From Macrophomina tecta (Eukaryota; Ascomycota; Dothideomycetes; Botryosphaeriales; Botryosphaeriaceae), in the NCBI GenBank assembly GCA_024180945.1, contig JAKSGN010000006.1, forward strand, positions 4,526,001-4,590,000: a DNA stretch of 64,000 nt. The letters run 5' to 3'. The notes below the pieces were generated by a model. The model was not told the origin of the DNA. It made no database searches and worked only from the letters and a program-made list of their open reading frames with translations. This document shows positions 34,632 to 47,089 of this stretch, one piece after another. Made by a program: the position numbers and the translations under genes. The stretch's first letter is position 1; every line of letters begins with the position of its first letter.

Positions 34632-36713
34632 TCAACAGAACCCGAACCCAGCCAACCCACCCACGCCCCGCATATCCTGACGCGCAGCCTCGGTACCAGG
34701 ATCGTCGTCCTTAAGCAGCTCATCAATCCTTGCAGGGTCCTTGATGCGGAAGAAAGCGCGCGCACCCTTGACAAACCGCTTAGTAATAGGCACAACGTCC
34801 TCCTCAGGACAAGCAGCGAAGCACATGCGGAAGCAATTGTGGCCGTCCCTCTTGTAGATTTCCTGCGTAGGGGCAAAGATGCTGCCTGGGGAGACAATGA
34901 CGCGGTAGGGCTCCGTGGTCCAGAGGATCCAGAGGGCGCGCGAGAGGCGGGCGTGTGGGATCCTGTTGGCGAGGGGGTGCAGGGTGAAGTCAAAGCGGAG
35001 CCAGACGAACATGCCGCCGAGGGGACGGACGAAGTCGAAGATATTGCTGGTCTCGATGACGGCCCAGTCGTCGGCGTCGGCGCTGTAGTCGTCGGCGTTG
35101 CCATTGGAGGAGGAGGGGTGCGTGGTGGAGCGGATGAGCTCGCTCAGCGAACTGCGGCGGCCGGTCTTGACGAGTTGCTTGCCGGCGTCGAGGACGTCGC
35201 ACATGGCGTTCATGCGGCGCTCGTAGTTGCCACGGAGGCCTTCGAGCCAGCGCACCCATCCGCTGACGTCCCAGCCGCTGCCGTCCTTGGCGCCGCCTTG
35301 ACCCCCGTCTTCTTTGCTCTGGGGACCCATGACGAGCTCGGCAATCATAGACTGCACGAAGCCGGAGGGCTGCTGGGTCGAGGTCTCAGTTATACGGAGA
35401 ATGCGCTCGATGATGGCTGGTTGAGCAGTGATCCAGCCGAGTCGGCATCCTGGAGCTACGGTTTTGCTGAAGGTGTCGAGACGTACGACACGGCCCTGGT
35501 AGTCGACTGATAGATACGATGGCACGAGCGAGTCGAGGAAGTCAAAGCCGGAGGACTTGCCCTCGGGTCTGGGTGGGTTGAAGTTGGGATTGGATGAGGG
35601 AAACTGCAGGTACCAGTAGGGGTCATCTTCGACAATGATGATGTCGTACTTGACGGCAAGCTCATAGATTTCCTTGCGACGCTGCACACTCAAGACGCCA
35701 GATGTCGGGTTTTGGCCGATGCTGGACAATTGCGTCAGAATAGGCTGGCTAAATTGAGCAAACGAGTGTCGCAAGAAGAGGGGTGCTGTGACGAAGGAAT
35801 GCGGGGAAAGGCTCATGAGCGAGATTGCGCAAAACATCAACAGCGTAAAGTGGAGGCGAAAATTGCACTATGAGGATGATGTCGACAACGGGCAGAAAGG
35901 GAACTCATACGTTACAGTGTAGATCAAGTGCGGCCTTCTGCCCCTCGAGGCATCCCAGCTATCGAGGACATCCTCGAGACCACCGGGTCCCTTGGCCAGC
36001 ATGCCTTCGTCATCAATCTTTACAGGCACGATGTTCAATCCGCGCGGGATAACAGCCTGAATAGCATTTGTGTAGCAGTACTCTTCCACCAGCAGACCCT
36101 GTCTTTCATCAATGGGGTCCCTGTCTTCGAACCACTCGTTGGTCAAGGCCTGCACGGTCTTGGAGAAACCGTCGGTGGAGCCGCAGGTGAGAATGACCTC
36201 GGGACCGCCGCGATAAGGGATGTTGGGATGCAGGTTCTGAGTGGTGAATTGGCGGATGAATTGGTACAGTGGCGGGTAGCCTTGAGCAGTGCCATATTGC
36301 AGCGCGGAGTCTAGGTCAATCTTGCGCAGAATGTCCGTTGTGCCTGAGGTGTGAGGAACAACGATGCGGGCGGAGGTTGGGGAGTCAGACAAAGAAGCAG
36401 CAGCCAGTCCGGCGGCGGGAGGATCAACAGGCTTGTTAGGCGTGGGCGTGAAGCGATTAGGCAGAGCTACACGGGCCTCGAAGTCATCGTAGGGGAAGTA
36501 TTTCTCGTTGGGAAGGCCTGGAGCACATATAAGCTACGGGGAGGACGGGAGAGGGAGGAAGTGGCGAGGATGACCTCCCGCGAGCTGGCCAATGCCGGGG
36601 ATCTGGAAGTACTTGTAGAAAGCCTTCATGGACGAGGGCACCCGGTTCTTGGCATTTCGAGACAAGTGATGCGACAGATCAACGGGCCTGGGCAAATCCT
36701 GGGGTGCTGCCAT
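34632..36713 (-). CDS. ARO8: Aromatic amino acid aminotransferase (Aro8-type)
   Basis: Exons in transcript order are 36713-36575, 36517-35911 and 35721-34632, giving 611 aa; introns are 57 and 189 nt. The N-terminal AGGLPNEKYFPYDDFEARV matches eukaryotic AAT-I family members with an N-terminal arm. LQYGTAQGYPPL, TCGSTDGFSKTVQALTNE and GQNPTSGVLSVQRRKEIY follow. IIVEDDPYWYLQF holds the PLP-ring Asp. TFSKTVAPGCRLGW holds the Schiff-base Lys. RMCFAACPEEDV near the C-terminus carries the substrate-carboxylate Arg. The enzyme interconverts phenylalanine, tyrosine or tryptophan with their 2-oxo acids and often also 2-aminoadipate. It is long for the family because of a Ser/Asp-rich insert before FDFVRPLGGMF. 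It is divergent from the LCCL gene. Confidence 0.93.
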
Positions 36714-37497
36714 GTTTGCGGTGCTCAGGCGGCCCGGTCAGGAGCAGCGAGAAAGGGACAGCCGCGGAATCTGGGCAGGCAGGGTGAAGTGTGGGGAAGA
36801 ATGGGAGCGCGGTGCTGTCGCGATGATGAGGCAGGCACGCGAGATAGCGTCGGCGATAAGCAAGGCATGCAATTGTAAGCAACCGGCAGCGCCGCGAGGC
36901 ACTGGAGCGAGCGAGCCGCCCATTCGGCCCCGTTGCCTCCGATACGGCACAGCAGCGGCGAGCCCAGGCCGCCAGGCTGCCCTCCGGGCTGCGCGGCGGT
37001 GGGGACGGACGCACCCCCAGGCGATACGACGGCAGACGGCCCCTCTGCGACGCCCGCCATGCGACGCTGCCAGCCCGTTGCGGGTGGCCTCTTCCCTGCT
37101 TTTCACTCCTCCACGCCGCTCCGGATGCAGCATCGCCGTGACGATGGGTGGTGGATGGCGGACGAACCTCGGGTGCGACGGCGACAACCTTAACGCAGCG
37201 CTCGAGTTGCCCGGCATTCGGCAGCACGGGCGCCCGCGGGATGCACGTCATGCCCTCGCCCGCGACCAGCTGCGAAGCCATGCAGGTACGATTCGCCCAA
37301 CGCTCTCGCGCCTCACCACCAACTTCCCCGCCTCTGCGTCTGCCTCCCGCCCGTCCCGCCCGTCTCTCGCTGCATCTCTATCCTCCTTGCCTGCCACGCT
37401 GCCCGACTTTCGCTGGCCGACGTCGCGAAGCCTGCCCGCCCGTCGCTCCGGCGCATCCCGGCCTGCCAGCTGACCCGACCCAGACGACTCCAGACTG
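36714..37497. promoter_or_regulatory. Divergent promoter between ARO8-like and LCCL genes
   Basis: A 784-bp GC-rich spacer separates the two start codons. Long spurious frames run through it on both strands. No separate gene is supported. Confidence 0.45.
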
Positions 37498-39445
37498 ATG
37501 GCGCCCCAGGCGCTGGACGACGGCCAGCGTCCGCCCGAGTATCGCGACGATGCCACCAGCACCGTCGACTCCGAGGCCACCGCCATCAACAACGCCGTCC
37601 CGCCCTATGACTGCGACGACATCGACGAGCTGCCCGCCCCGCCCGACGCCCCCAAATACGTGCCGAAGGCTGTCCAGCGCGTTGTGAATTCCGTCGCCGC
37701 CTGGGTGAAGGGTCCCCAGCCTCCGCGCCCCTACAAGATCACCCCCTTCTTCCCCGCCATCCAGGAAGCCCCGCCGAGGCTGCTCAACAAGTACTTGCCG
37801 AAGCGGAAGCAGAAGGCTTGGCTGCTAGTTGCTTTTTATGCTCTGTGGTTACTTTGCTTTTCGCTGGTCCTGCGCAAGTCGGCCTTCTCCACCGAGATTG
37901 GCGAGTATGGCTCCCCGACAAGGCTCACCTGCCTCTCGAGATTCTGGTAGGGTGCTCTGTGCGGTGATGCGAACTGAGCGGACACTGACACGGTTCAGGG
38001 CGGATAACAACGGATGCGGCTTGAACGGCGACGATTGCCGGCCGTTTGGCAACAACTCGTTCGCCTTCCGCTGCCCTGCCAACTGCAAGCGCGTCGAGGT
38101 CTTCAATCCTCATGCTGTCGGAGATCAGGAGGTCAACTACCGACCGCTCGTCATTGGCGGTCCCACCGAAGGCGACGGTCAGGATAACGTTGGAAGCACC
38201 ATCTACCGCGGCGACTCCTTCATCTGCGGTTCCGCCATCCACGCTGGATTTGTGAGCAACAAGGCTGGCGGATGCGGAGTTGTGTCTCGCGTCGGCACCC
38301 AGAGCAATTTCCCATCGTCCAAGCATCATGGCATCGAGAGTATCGCCTTCGACTCCTACTTCCCGCTCTCTTATACATTCCTCGAAGGGACCGACTCGCA
38401 GTGCAAGGACTTGCGATGGTCTCTCTTTGCCGTCTCCCTGACCTTCACCGTCCTTCTCTCCCTCTTCACCACCTCCGCCGCCGTATTTTTCCCCTCGGTC
38501 TTTTTCGGCATTTTCTTCCATGTCGCCCTGGCATCGGACCCGCCCAATCTCACTGACTACCATGCCCTTGTCAGCATTGCCCTGGGCCGCTTTCTCCCCG
38601 CCGCCTTCTGCGCCTTTGTCATCTACAAGTTTTCCGTCAGGCCCACTTTGACCGGACTAACTGCTCAGTTCGAGAAGACTATTCTTTGGCTAGGAGGCTG
38701 CTGGGTTGGTGCTTTGAACAACTACACTTTCGACAAGATTCCCATTCAACGTCTCACGCCGCATGACTTGCAGCAGCCTGGCGCCGTCCCTGCTCTCATC
38801 ATCATCGTCCTCTGCCTCTTCTTCATTGCTCTGGGCCAGGCTTATGCGCTGCGAGTCGAGGGAAGACTCCCCCGCTACCTGGCTGTATATGGCATCATGA
38901 CACTCTGCATTCTCGCCCTCGTCGCCGTTCCGAAGATGAACGTTCGCATTCACCACTACATCCTTGCTCTCTTACTGCTTCCCGGAACCGGCATGCAGAA
39001 TCGGCCCAGTCTTTTGTACCAGGGTATTCTTGTCGGCCTCTTTATTAACGGCATCGCCCGCTGGGGCTTCGATAGCATTCTGCAGACGCCCCTCGAGCTT
39101 CGTCAGGATGCTCACTTGGGAACTCCTCTGCCCGAGATTCTAGCCCCCGTTATCCATAACGCCTTGGATCCGTCGCGCGGCATCATGCCCAACATCACTT
39201 TCGAGTGGGCCTTGCCCTTGGCTGACAAGTACGATGGTGTCAGCATCCTCGTCAATGATGTTGAGCGGTTCCGCGCGTACGTCGATGAGGACAAGACCAG
39301 TTTCACCTGGGTTAGGCAGCACGTCGCCCTGCCAGAGTACTTCCGATTTGCATACATGAATGGCCGTCACGCGGGAGATTACACTAAGGCTGGCAAATGG
39401 ACCACGGATGGAGGTTGGAAGCATATGCAGCCCGGTCCTGGTTAA
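37498..39445 (+). CDS. LCCL-domain multi-pass membrane protein
   Basis: Exons 37498-37946 and 37999-39445 (52-nt intron) give 631 aa. A cytosolic Pro/Asp-rich N-terminus (about 110 residues) leads to a first helix WLLVAFYALWLLCFSLVL. The LCCL domain spans about residues 150-255, with the paired cysteines of NGCGLNGDDC, FRCPANC, DSFICGSAIHAG and GGCGVV. After it come several helices (LFAVSLTFTVLLSLFTTSAAVFF, ALIIIVLCLFFIALGQAY, YLAVYGIMTLCILALVAV and others). The terminal part is soluble. This architecture is a known fungal family; its role is unknown, and LCCL domains generally bind lipids or carbohydrates on the non-cytosolic side. Confidence 0.92.
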
Positions 39446-40334
39446 GCGTTGCGTTAGATGTCTTTTTCGGTCGCTTGGATGAGGAGCTTAGAAGTTCTTG
39501 GATAGATGAGCTGTCGTTTTACTTGAAAGAATGGACGAACTATATAAGCTTTTGATGGAAATGAGTTCTTGATATCGATTTTCCAGGTCCTGCGTAGAAC
39601 CAGAGGCAATATCTCGATTCTTGATTCCCCACGGTGAGCCTGTCAATTGCATGAGATTACCGCTACTGCGGCCGGGATAGCTGTCTGAGCGGACAGAGCT
39701 GCTGCTGTCTTACCTGGATTTGCTGATATGATCTGCCTTCCAGTTTTGCGATCCAGAACGATTAGCTTCACAAATCGAGAGATCAAAATACTAGTTCGGG
39801 ATATCTAGCAAGGTATATAAGCTTATTTGGCAGTGATCCCTCCAAGGCGGCACTTAAGCTTATCTACGCGGATCTTAAGATTTTTCGCATTTTAAATTCG
39901 CCTCTCACGTATATGTGTACTCCAAGAATCGGCAGAGGAGAGATTCTTAGTAGTACGTCTCTGCCACGACGAATTCAGGACATGATTATCAGCTCGGAGC
40001 CCTTCTCTTCCCTGCGCTTTCGAACTTACCCTGCAATCTCCAAGCTGCAACTTCCAGGCCCTTGATTGTGCTAGGCAACACGGACGTTTAAATTCACTGC
40101 GACATGAGAGTCGAGTAGCTCGCCGCTTGACCTGCACTGATACTCACGCACTTTTGTTTTCCGGTTAATAGATCTTCCGGCCCTCTTCTCCAAGCATCCC
40201 TTGATGGAGACTAGCTGAAATAGACAACCTAACAATTAATATTAGTGCACACTTGTCCTTTAAGGATAATGTCTCTCACTATTTCTGTTCTCATACCCTC
40301 CGGACCTTCTCCTCTTTGCATGTCTTGTCGGTTG
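39446..40334. other. Convergent spacer, no gene seen
   Basis: AT-rich 3' flanks of the LCCL gene and the SDR gene. No domain-bearing frame or repeat was seen. Confidence 0.4.
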
Positions 40335-41446
40335 TTACGGCTGCCCAGCAGTGCGGGCTTCGATTTGTTCTTTTGTCCAAAGCAATTTCCCTTGTTTCCC
40401 GGAATCGACATTGAGGACTTGACCGTGCACATGGCTGCTGAAGTTTTCACTGGCAAGAAACAATATACTCCTTGCCACAGCTTCCATTGGCACAGGTTCT
40501 GCTAAACCCGTCTATACCACAAGATGAGCTTACATGCAGATTTCAAAGGGGAGAACAACGTTCAACTCACCGTGGCCTGCGCATCCAACCACAACTGCTC
40601 CGGATCATTCCTGCACTCCTCCCTAAACCGCGGCGTATCCACCGGGCCCGGCGCAACAGCATTGACTCTGCCAGCACCAGGTCACAATCAGCAGCTTCAC
40701 AACTCTAACCGATACTCCATCGACGACAAAACAATGGGCCAAGCGGAAAAGACACTAGGGAAAAAGAACACATACCTCACTCCGCCGCCCCTAACCCTCC
40801 CGGCCTCCGCCGCCAAACTCCGCAACAACCCGCCCTGCACCGCGCTCTTCGCCGCGGCGTAATCCGGCCGCGCGCGCTCGCCGAACCACCCGCTCTCGCT
40901 GCCCACAATCACCAAGCTGCAATTCCGAATCCTTCCCGTCGCCGCACCGCCGCCCTCCTTCTCCTCCTTCTCCTCCTCCCCCTGCTCCCCCTGCTGCTCC
41001 CTCGCCGCCCTCACCCCGCGCAGCCACTCCCTCCCCGCCACCCACACGCCCCCGACATTCACCTCCATCGTCCGCATGAATGCCTCCAGCCCCAGCGTCT
41101 CGCTCGCCCGCTCGTGCTTCTCCAGCACGCTGAGGTCGAGCCCCGCGAGCGCGACGCAACACTGCACGGGGCCGTGGGCGCGCACGGCGGCGCGCCAGGC
41201 GCGGGCGAAGGAGGGCTCGTCGGCGACGGAGGCGCGGTAGTGGGTGAGGGTGCCCGAGGGCGAAGGAGGATCGGGGGGCTGGGACGGCGACGGCTCTGGT
41301 GGCGGAGAAGGGTCGGCGACGTCGATGGAGGAGACGTGCGCGCCTTCGGCGAAGAAGGCGCGCGCGACGGCGCTGCCGATCAGGCCGGCGCCACCGGTGA
41401 TGAGGACGTGGGTGTGCTCGAGGCTGAGGCTGAGGGGCCGAGGCAT
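40335..41446 (-). CDS. Short-chain dehydrogenase/reductase (SDR)
   Basis: Exons in transcript order are 41446-40776, 40667-40571 and 40511-40335, giving 314 aa; introns are 108 and 59 nt. The cofactor motif is VLITGGAGLIGSAVA near residue 14. A Pro/Ser-rich insert near 50-65 and an acidic Glu/Lys run near 165-180 interrupt otherwise ordinary SDR sequence. The catalytic Ser lies in IVGSESGWFG and the Tyr/Lys pair in YAAAK. The C-terminal NAVAPGPVDTPRF, then ARSILFLASENFSSHVHGQVLNVDSGKQG, is the classical SDR ending. NAD(H) preference is suggested by an Asp after strand 2 (SSIDVAD). The substrate is not predictable. Confidence 0.9.
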
Positions 41447-43804
41447 GGCTGGAGTCGTGCGGTGTAGGCTGGCTTGCGTTTGGTGTGAAAGAGTGGGTGA
41501 GCGGGGTGGATGTTGCGTGGTGGGGCAGGGAAGGCGGGACTGGAGAGGTTAATCGACGAGGGGAAGCTAGCCGGATGGCGTGAGTTTGCGACGGGTGACG
41601 TTGAGAAAGAACAGTGGATATGCTGTGGCTGTGGTATTTTCCTGTGGCGGGTCGAAGCATTCAGCCGGGGGCGAAAGTGTCTAATGCATTCACATCCCGA
41701 CGACTGCGGCGGCGCACCACTAACATGCGTACGTAATTGTGTTCGAAGCACCATGCCTGATATCAAATCTGTGAATGAAGAGCAGTACTCACTAAAACGT
41801 GCCAGTCGCTTGAGTTCGGACGGCCTATCTACGCCAGGACCGCCCCAATAACAGATTCAAGCCGCCCTTCCCAAGACAACTCCGTCGCGTACCCAATATA
41901 TAGTCCATGCAGACAAACCACCACCTGTATACTTGGATCCAACCAATAGAGCACCATATAGCTGAGCATCCCCGAAGTAACCTTCCCAGCAATAAGACGA
42001 CACCCTGGCTCTGCCAAAACTTATGCCGCAATTCTTTATAAAGCGAGTCCAACTACAGCCACGGCTCTAGCACCAGCGGCACAAGCGTGAGAGCTACTTG
42101 AAGGAGAGCCTCATACACAGTGCGAGACAGCACGGCCTCCCCATCTATGCCAGGTGGAGCCAAGTGGCATTCCACCCGTAGAGCTCCGGCAGGCAGGAAA
42201 GCTTCCTGGGCATTCGCCAAAAGCAAGCGGGTAGGTTGGCTGCTATAGCTATTTTGTGCTACTGCCGAGCTACAACTACGCGCGAGAAGGTTCTCGTCTC
42301 TATTATCCGCTGCTGCAGAATGGGTGACTTGAATGAGAGACTTCAGCCGATGAGAGTGTATAGAAGATTTTCAGGACGGGGGAAGGAGCAAGGTAGCAGG
42401 TTTATGAGATTCTAATCAGTGGGCCCGTTTTACTTGTCTTCTAATGCTTGTTGGTTGTGGTGGTGGTGGTGCTGACAGTTGTCAATTTGCCGGCGGAGAT
42501 GGTCGCTACCAAGCCCGTGTAGGAACAAGAAAACGCTCGGAGAGACTCAAAGCTCCTGCAAAAAATGGGGCGCCAGCCATAATGCCGGGGCCTTGTAGTG
42601 TGCAAGGCCAGGCTGGTTCCATATCCTCATAGTATGGTACATGAGGTACCGTCGACCATCCAAAAACGTCATTGTTTGCAGTCAACTCCAATCCAGCTGG
42701 TGTTGTTTCTGCTGCGGAGGTCAAGCGAAGGACAAGTAAGTACCAGCTGTCATTGTTCTGGGTTTTCTTGCTAAGCTCCAGTCAAATACAAGGACGCGTC
42801 GCCCGTCGTCCGTGTCGCATGGTGCAGGCGAGTTTACAAGCCGGCGAATATATATAATGAGCCATTTATATACCGGAGACAGAAGGATACGTCTGCTTGA
42901 TCCAGAAAAGCGAGGCGTATCAAACAAGTGCAAGCGCCAGCTGACGCGAGTGAGGGCTGTCTCTGTCATTTAAAATTTTTTTGTCTTTCCAACCTGCCAA
43001 TTGACTGACCCTGTGCGGCTTAACGAGAAGAGCCCCTTCCATTCACTACCGGGGACAGCATTGAGATAGGAACGGGGCTAGTTGAGCCTGTAAGTCGCTT
43101 GCTGGTCTAACCATGCCTCACCCCGCCTTTCTATTCTCTTTAAAGGGAAGGGGGGCCAGCAAGCACCCAAAGAAGTACCAAACGTGCAAGGAAAAGTATA
43201 CCACCTTCTGGTTGCGAGGCATAAAGAGAGAGAAGACTGGTTGGTAAACCGAGGTAGACTGCTCAAAACCCGCCCAAAACCATTTGTGATCAAGCGAGTG
43301 GAGTGGCGTTTAGGGTGACAGCCTCTCCAATGCCTGGCCAGCTGGCTAGACACGATGCCCGACCGAGTAGGGACGGGCAGAGTCATACCACTTAACTACG
43401 GTCTGAGGCTTTGGTCATGGGACTCTCAGGTGGCATTCGAAAGTGATAATCGCCGTGAGGATGTGAAATAAGACATTTTGAATGAAAACAAATTATTAAC
43501 GAGGTACAATGTTTGAGAAACCGGATTGCCGCGTGATGCGTATATAATCCTGCCGCAACTGTGAAGAGGCTGCCAGTCGACACACATTGTATCTACCTTC
43601 ACTTCGCCTCCCTGAGGTTAAACAGTCGTGCGGAGACAAGTGTTCCGCACCTGGCGTGACATTCATGTCCGAACGGCTGCTTCAAATCCCCAAGTTAATC
43701 ACTTTCCAATTATTCAAGAAGCCCGGACACAGCTTGGAATCTGCAATACCAGATTATCTATATTTTTGTTTGGCCTACCTACCAGATGCTATGTCATGAG
43801 GTGC
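41447..43804. other. Gene-poor stretch
   Basis: No domain-bearing frame is seen. A short GGT/TGG repeat occurs at about 42450-42470. A tRNA-like 5' half near 43330-43400 (minus) has no T arm or matching acceptor strand. Confidence 0.35.
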
Positions 43805-45155
43805 CTACTTCCACTTCTGTACCACAACGCCACCACGCTTGAACTCAGCCATATCTCCCAGAACCTGAGCCTTGTCGTTGAGCTCTTTACTCGGGAAGGT
43901 GGTCATGAGTGCATAGTCGCGCTCCAGGCTTGACGTGCTGGCCCTGTTGACGAAGTCGTAAAGATCTCCCACAGTGTGGGTAGTGTTGAAGCGGGATTGC
44001 AGACGGGTGCCGTCGCCCAGGCGGATCTGCATGTTGAGGACGGGCTGAGAATCATCGACTTGGACGGCCGGGGCCTGAGAAGCTGCAGCAGCAGGAGTTG
44101 GTGTAGAGCTGCCGCTGGTGGCAGCGGGGGTGGGACTGCCTAGCCTCTGGCCCTGGCCAGAGAATGGCTTGTACCTAGGCTTCGGGGCGACGTAATTTTC
44201 ATCTTTGTGTGGCTGGACCTCCAAATCAACCTCCTGGTTGTGCTCGACGTCCAAGATGTCCAGGGGTGCACGTCCGCTGTTGATCATCTCCAGAAGGCCG
44301 GCATTGGCAGGGTCATCGTAGCGGTAGAGCCGGCCGTCGTCAATAGAGAATCCATCGCGCCAGAGGTGCATAACACGGCGAACACGTTCAAGGCGGCGGG
44401 GAGCACTGGCACCTGCAGAGGGATCCGGAACGACGCGCGAGGGCTCTTCATCGCCACCCAGTGTCTGGCCCTGGCCTCGGAAGAAGGACTGGCGCGCCGG
44501 AGGCTCATCGTCGCCACCGGGGCGAGGAGCGTTCCTGCAGACAGGTTAGCGATGGTGCATAAAAGAGGCGGCAGGGTTAGGGGTAGCACCTACCTGCGAG
44601 CGCGGTCGAGGATGCTGTTGATCTGGTCGCGAGCACTAGGACCGCTGTTGGGATTCTGAACGGCCAGGCCAGATTTCTCGCCACCAGCAAAGAAATCCTG
44701 GTCTTCCTCCTCGTCATCGTCATCATGGCTGTGTGCGTGTCCTTGGGAGGCGCCCTCGTTCTGGATATCTCTCAGCGTCCTAAGACCACCGCGTGCGCCG
44801 CCGCGCTGCGGACCGCGTCCGCCAGATGAAGAGCGAGAGGAGCCAGGCTGAGCAGCTGCAGGAGCGGGAGCTCCGCTGAGAGTACGAGGACCGGTGTAGC
44901 CCGGAGGAGCTTGCGCGGGGGCTGAAGAGTCTTCCTGCTGGGGCTCATCCTGCGAAGCAAAGTGCATGGTTATGGCGTTGGCGACGTCCCACTCAGTGGC
45001 GCGAAGTGCTGTCTCGGCCTAGCAAGGCGTCAGCGTGCTTTCCTGAAGCCGTGCAGCTCCAGACGGTATGGCAGTACCTGTTGAGGACCGGCGCCGGTGA
45101 CAGCACAGAACTGCGAGATCAGGTCGTCGCGCTGGGCGCCCGTCGGCTCAGTCAT
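43805..45155 (-). CDS. SHP1: Cdc48/p97 cofactor Shp1 (p47, UBX-domain protein)
   Basis: Exons in transcript order are 45155-45078, 45018-44594 and 44534-43805, giving 410 aa (yeast Shp1 is 423); both introns are 59 nt. An N-terminal UBA domain (about residues 1-45, DDLISQFCAVTGAGPQQAE, then LRATEWDVANAI) spans the first intron. A disordered Gly/Ser/Arg and Asp/Glu-rich linker follows. The SEP domain (about 205-270) contains LYRYDDPANAGLLEMINSGRAP. The UBX domain closes the protein (about 325-405) with MQIRLGDGTRLQSRFN, DLYDFVNRA and the FPSKEL loop that contacts Cdc48. It recruits Cdc48 to ubiquitinated substrates and membrane-fusion and phosphatase pathways. It is divergent from the Tom13 gene. 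Confidence 0.96.
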
Positions 45156-45510
45156 GGCGCTTGGGTTGGGCGGGGCGTTTTCGGCGACGGGAAGAGCTGC
45201 AGGATGGGTAGAGGGTGGCCTGGAGCGGGTGGATGAAGATGGAGCCGGGGGTTGGAGAGCGGGTGGGTTCGCGGAAGATGTTGAGCTGAGAGCTGTGGAT
45301 GAGCACCGTGCCGGGCGGCGTCTGGAGGCAGCGGCGGGGCAACGTCACTGGCGCAATGGAGCTGTGGCCGAAGCTTCCACGCACCGCACCGGCTTGGCGC
45401 CCGCCTCGGCCGCCGACTGCTGGCTGCTCCATCATCTCCACGCCATCACCGCCCGAGCCCTCCACGCGCCCTCCCCACTCGCACCTCACCCGCTCCTGCG
45501 TCCTCCCACC
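45156..45510. promoter_or_regulatory. Divergent promoter of SHP1 and TOM13
   Basis: A 355-bp GC-rich spacer separates the two start codons. Confidence 0.5.
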
Positions 45511-45960
45511 ATGGCTTCGCCCACGCCCGAGCGAACTGGCATGTCCGAGTCCGTCACCATCCCGTCAGACAGCGAGAACTACGACGGCAACAACGAGCTG
45601 TCCTCGTCGCCGCCATCGTCATCCAGCTCCCCCGTCATCCTCTACACTCCGCCCACTATCTGGGGCCTGGCCCGCGGCGCTGCCATAAACCTAGTCCTCC
45701 CCTTTATCAATGGCCTGATGCTTGGCTTTGGCGAGCTGTTCGCCCACGAGATTGCCTTCCGCCTTGGCTGGTCGGGCACTAAGGTCGGTCTAACGTGTAC
45801 CCCTCCGCGCAACGATCCACTGCTTAACCGGCCCCAGATCTTCCCCTCGCACCGATCAAACACCCGACGAGTCGGCCCAGGCGTGCAGATGCAGAGTGAT
45901 CCCGTCCGCAGGCGGAGACGGAGCGGCGAGGAGATCGATATGTATGCGGCCCTCGAGTGA
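45511..45960 (+). CDS. MIM1: Mitochondrial outer-membrane import factor Tom13/Mim1
   Basis: Exons 45511-45783 and 45838-45960 (54-nt intron with a GTCGGT donor) give 131 aa. The Ser/Pro-rich N-terminus is followed by IWGLARGAAINLVLPFING and LMLGFGELFAHEIAFRLGW, the single Gly-rich transmembrane helix and flank typical of the fungal TOM13 family. The C-terminus PSHRSNTRRVGPGVQMQ, then RRRRRSGEEIDMYAALE, is also family-like. Mim1 oligomerises in the mitochondrial outer membrane and inserts alpha-helical proteins such as the small Tom subunits. The start at 45511 is chosen over the longer open frame because ACCATGG fits initiation and the upstream part is promoter-like. Confidence 0.92.
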   Translation: MASPTPERTGMSESVTIPSDSENYDGNNELSSSPPSSSSSPVILYTPPTIWGLARGAAINLVLPFINGLMLGFGELFAHEIAFRLGWSGTKVGLTCTPPRNDPLLNRPQIFPSHRSNTRRVGPGVQMQSDPVRRRRRSGEEIDMYAALE

Positions 45961-47085
45961 AGCCTATACCACAAAAAAAGTCCAAGCAAGCAACTACAGC
46001 CACTAGAGCGGAGAAGGATCTGTACATACTGCTGGCAGGCACCAAGTAGATCCGCCTTGCCTGCCGACGGCGTCAAGAGGAATCATGAAAGAATAATGAA
46101 TGACTGAATGCCATTTGCGTTGTCTTGCCGTGGCGAGCGGAAGCATTCGTCCGGACGCAACTGTTCGGGAATATCGATGGCATTTGCATCACCATGAATG
46201 CTCCACTCCGGACAGCTAGGACATGCGCGAGCGCGGCGTTTTTGACGACGATCTCGTATACCGTGGCTGGTCGACTTCCCACTGCTGTCGGAACAAGGAT
46301 CATGGCTGTTCTCATCAACAGCAACGTCAGATTCTCGTCTCGGATACATGTACGCAAATCCCGCAGAATGACCCAGCCACGACTATTCTTGGCTGCACTT
46401 TCGCCCTTTCCACTTTTCCCATGTTGCTATGCTTTCGAACGGCTCCGGACATGCCTCCTGCTTGCGCAGCTTTGCCACAGTCAGTGCCATATCGGCCGAA
46501 ATACCTTTGTTCTGAAGTTGGCTGACGAGCAAGTAGAATTCAAACGTTCCAATCCGCCCCTCCGGGGAAACCAGGCTTTCGATTGTGCGTAACGTCGCGA
46601 TTGGCTCAGGAGCAACGCCAGCAGGCCACTCCCCGCCAAAAGCCTGAGAGCAAGGGCGCGTCGCGGGGCTTTTCTGTCGCGGCCTGATGGTCCGTGTGTC
46701 AGTGACAGGGATGAGCGGAGCTGCAATCTCCCGGCGACTCCCAGAATCAGCTCGGGATAGACACCTTCCTCCTTCTTGCGACAAATCCATCTTTGGCGTC
46801 TCTCTGAGTTGGTCGGCGCGGAAAGAGCTGGCCAACATACCGCGAAAATCCGCGACAGCAACACCATGCCCGAACGCAGGATGTATTCGTTCGTCTCGCC
46901 TGTCATGGGCGGCAGCCTCCAACAAGGACGACCAAGAGATTCGCGAGCAACAATCGCATCGGCAACCACCGTTGCGTCCGCGCACCCACAATCAACGCTT
47001 GAGGTTTGCCGTAGGTTAAGCCTCCAAACTGCGCGCGCTACCGAGTGTCTTCATAAACTCTAACTTCGCCCACTTCCAACCATCC
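45961..47085. other. Gene-poor stretch with weak minus-strand coding remnants
   Basis: Minus frames at 46073-46357 (ATVYEIVVKNAALAHVLA) and 46383-46991 (GRIGTFEFYLLVSQLQ) look protein-like but match no family I can name. They could be eroded coding DNA. Confidence 0.3.
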
Positions 47086-47089
47086 AGAG

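Noticed and set aside
40791..41660. 289-codon minus frame overlapping the SDR gene
   Set aside because: It is low-complexity Arg/Ala/Gly-rich and out of frame with the clear SDR coding sequence.
43330..43400. tRNA 5'-half-like sequence (minus, GTAGTTAAGTGGTATGACTC)
   Set aside because: The anticodon loop would be 12 nt, no TTCRA loop follows, and no complementary acceptor strand exists.
46383..46991. Minus frame with SQEGGR, reminiscent of the GH3/NagZ DQEGG motif near the MurQ relic
   Set aside because: The single short motif lacks the Asp and no other GH3 block aligns; a NagZ-MurQ pair would be attractive but is unsupported.
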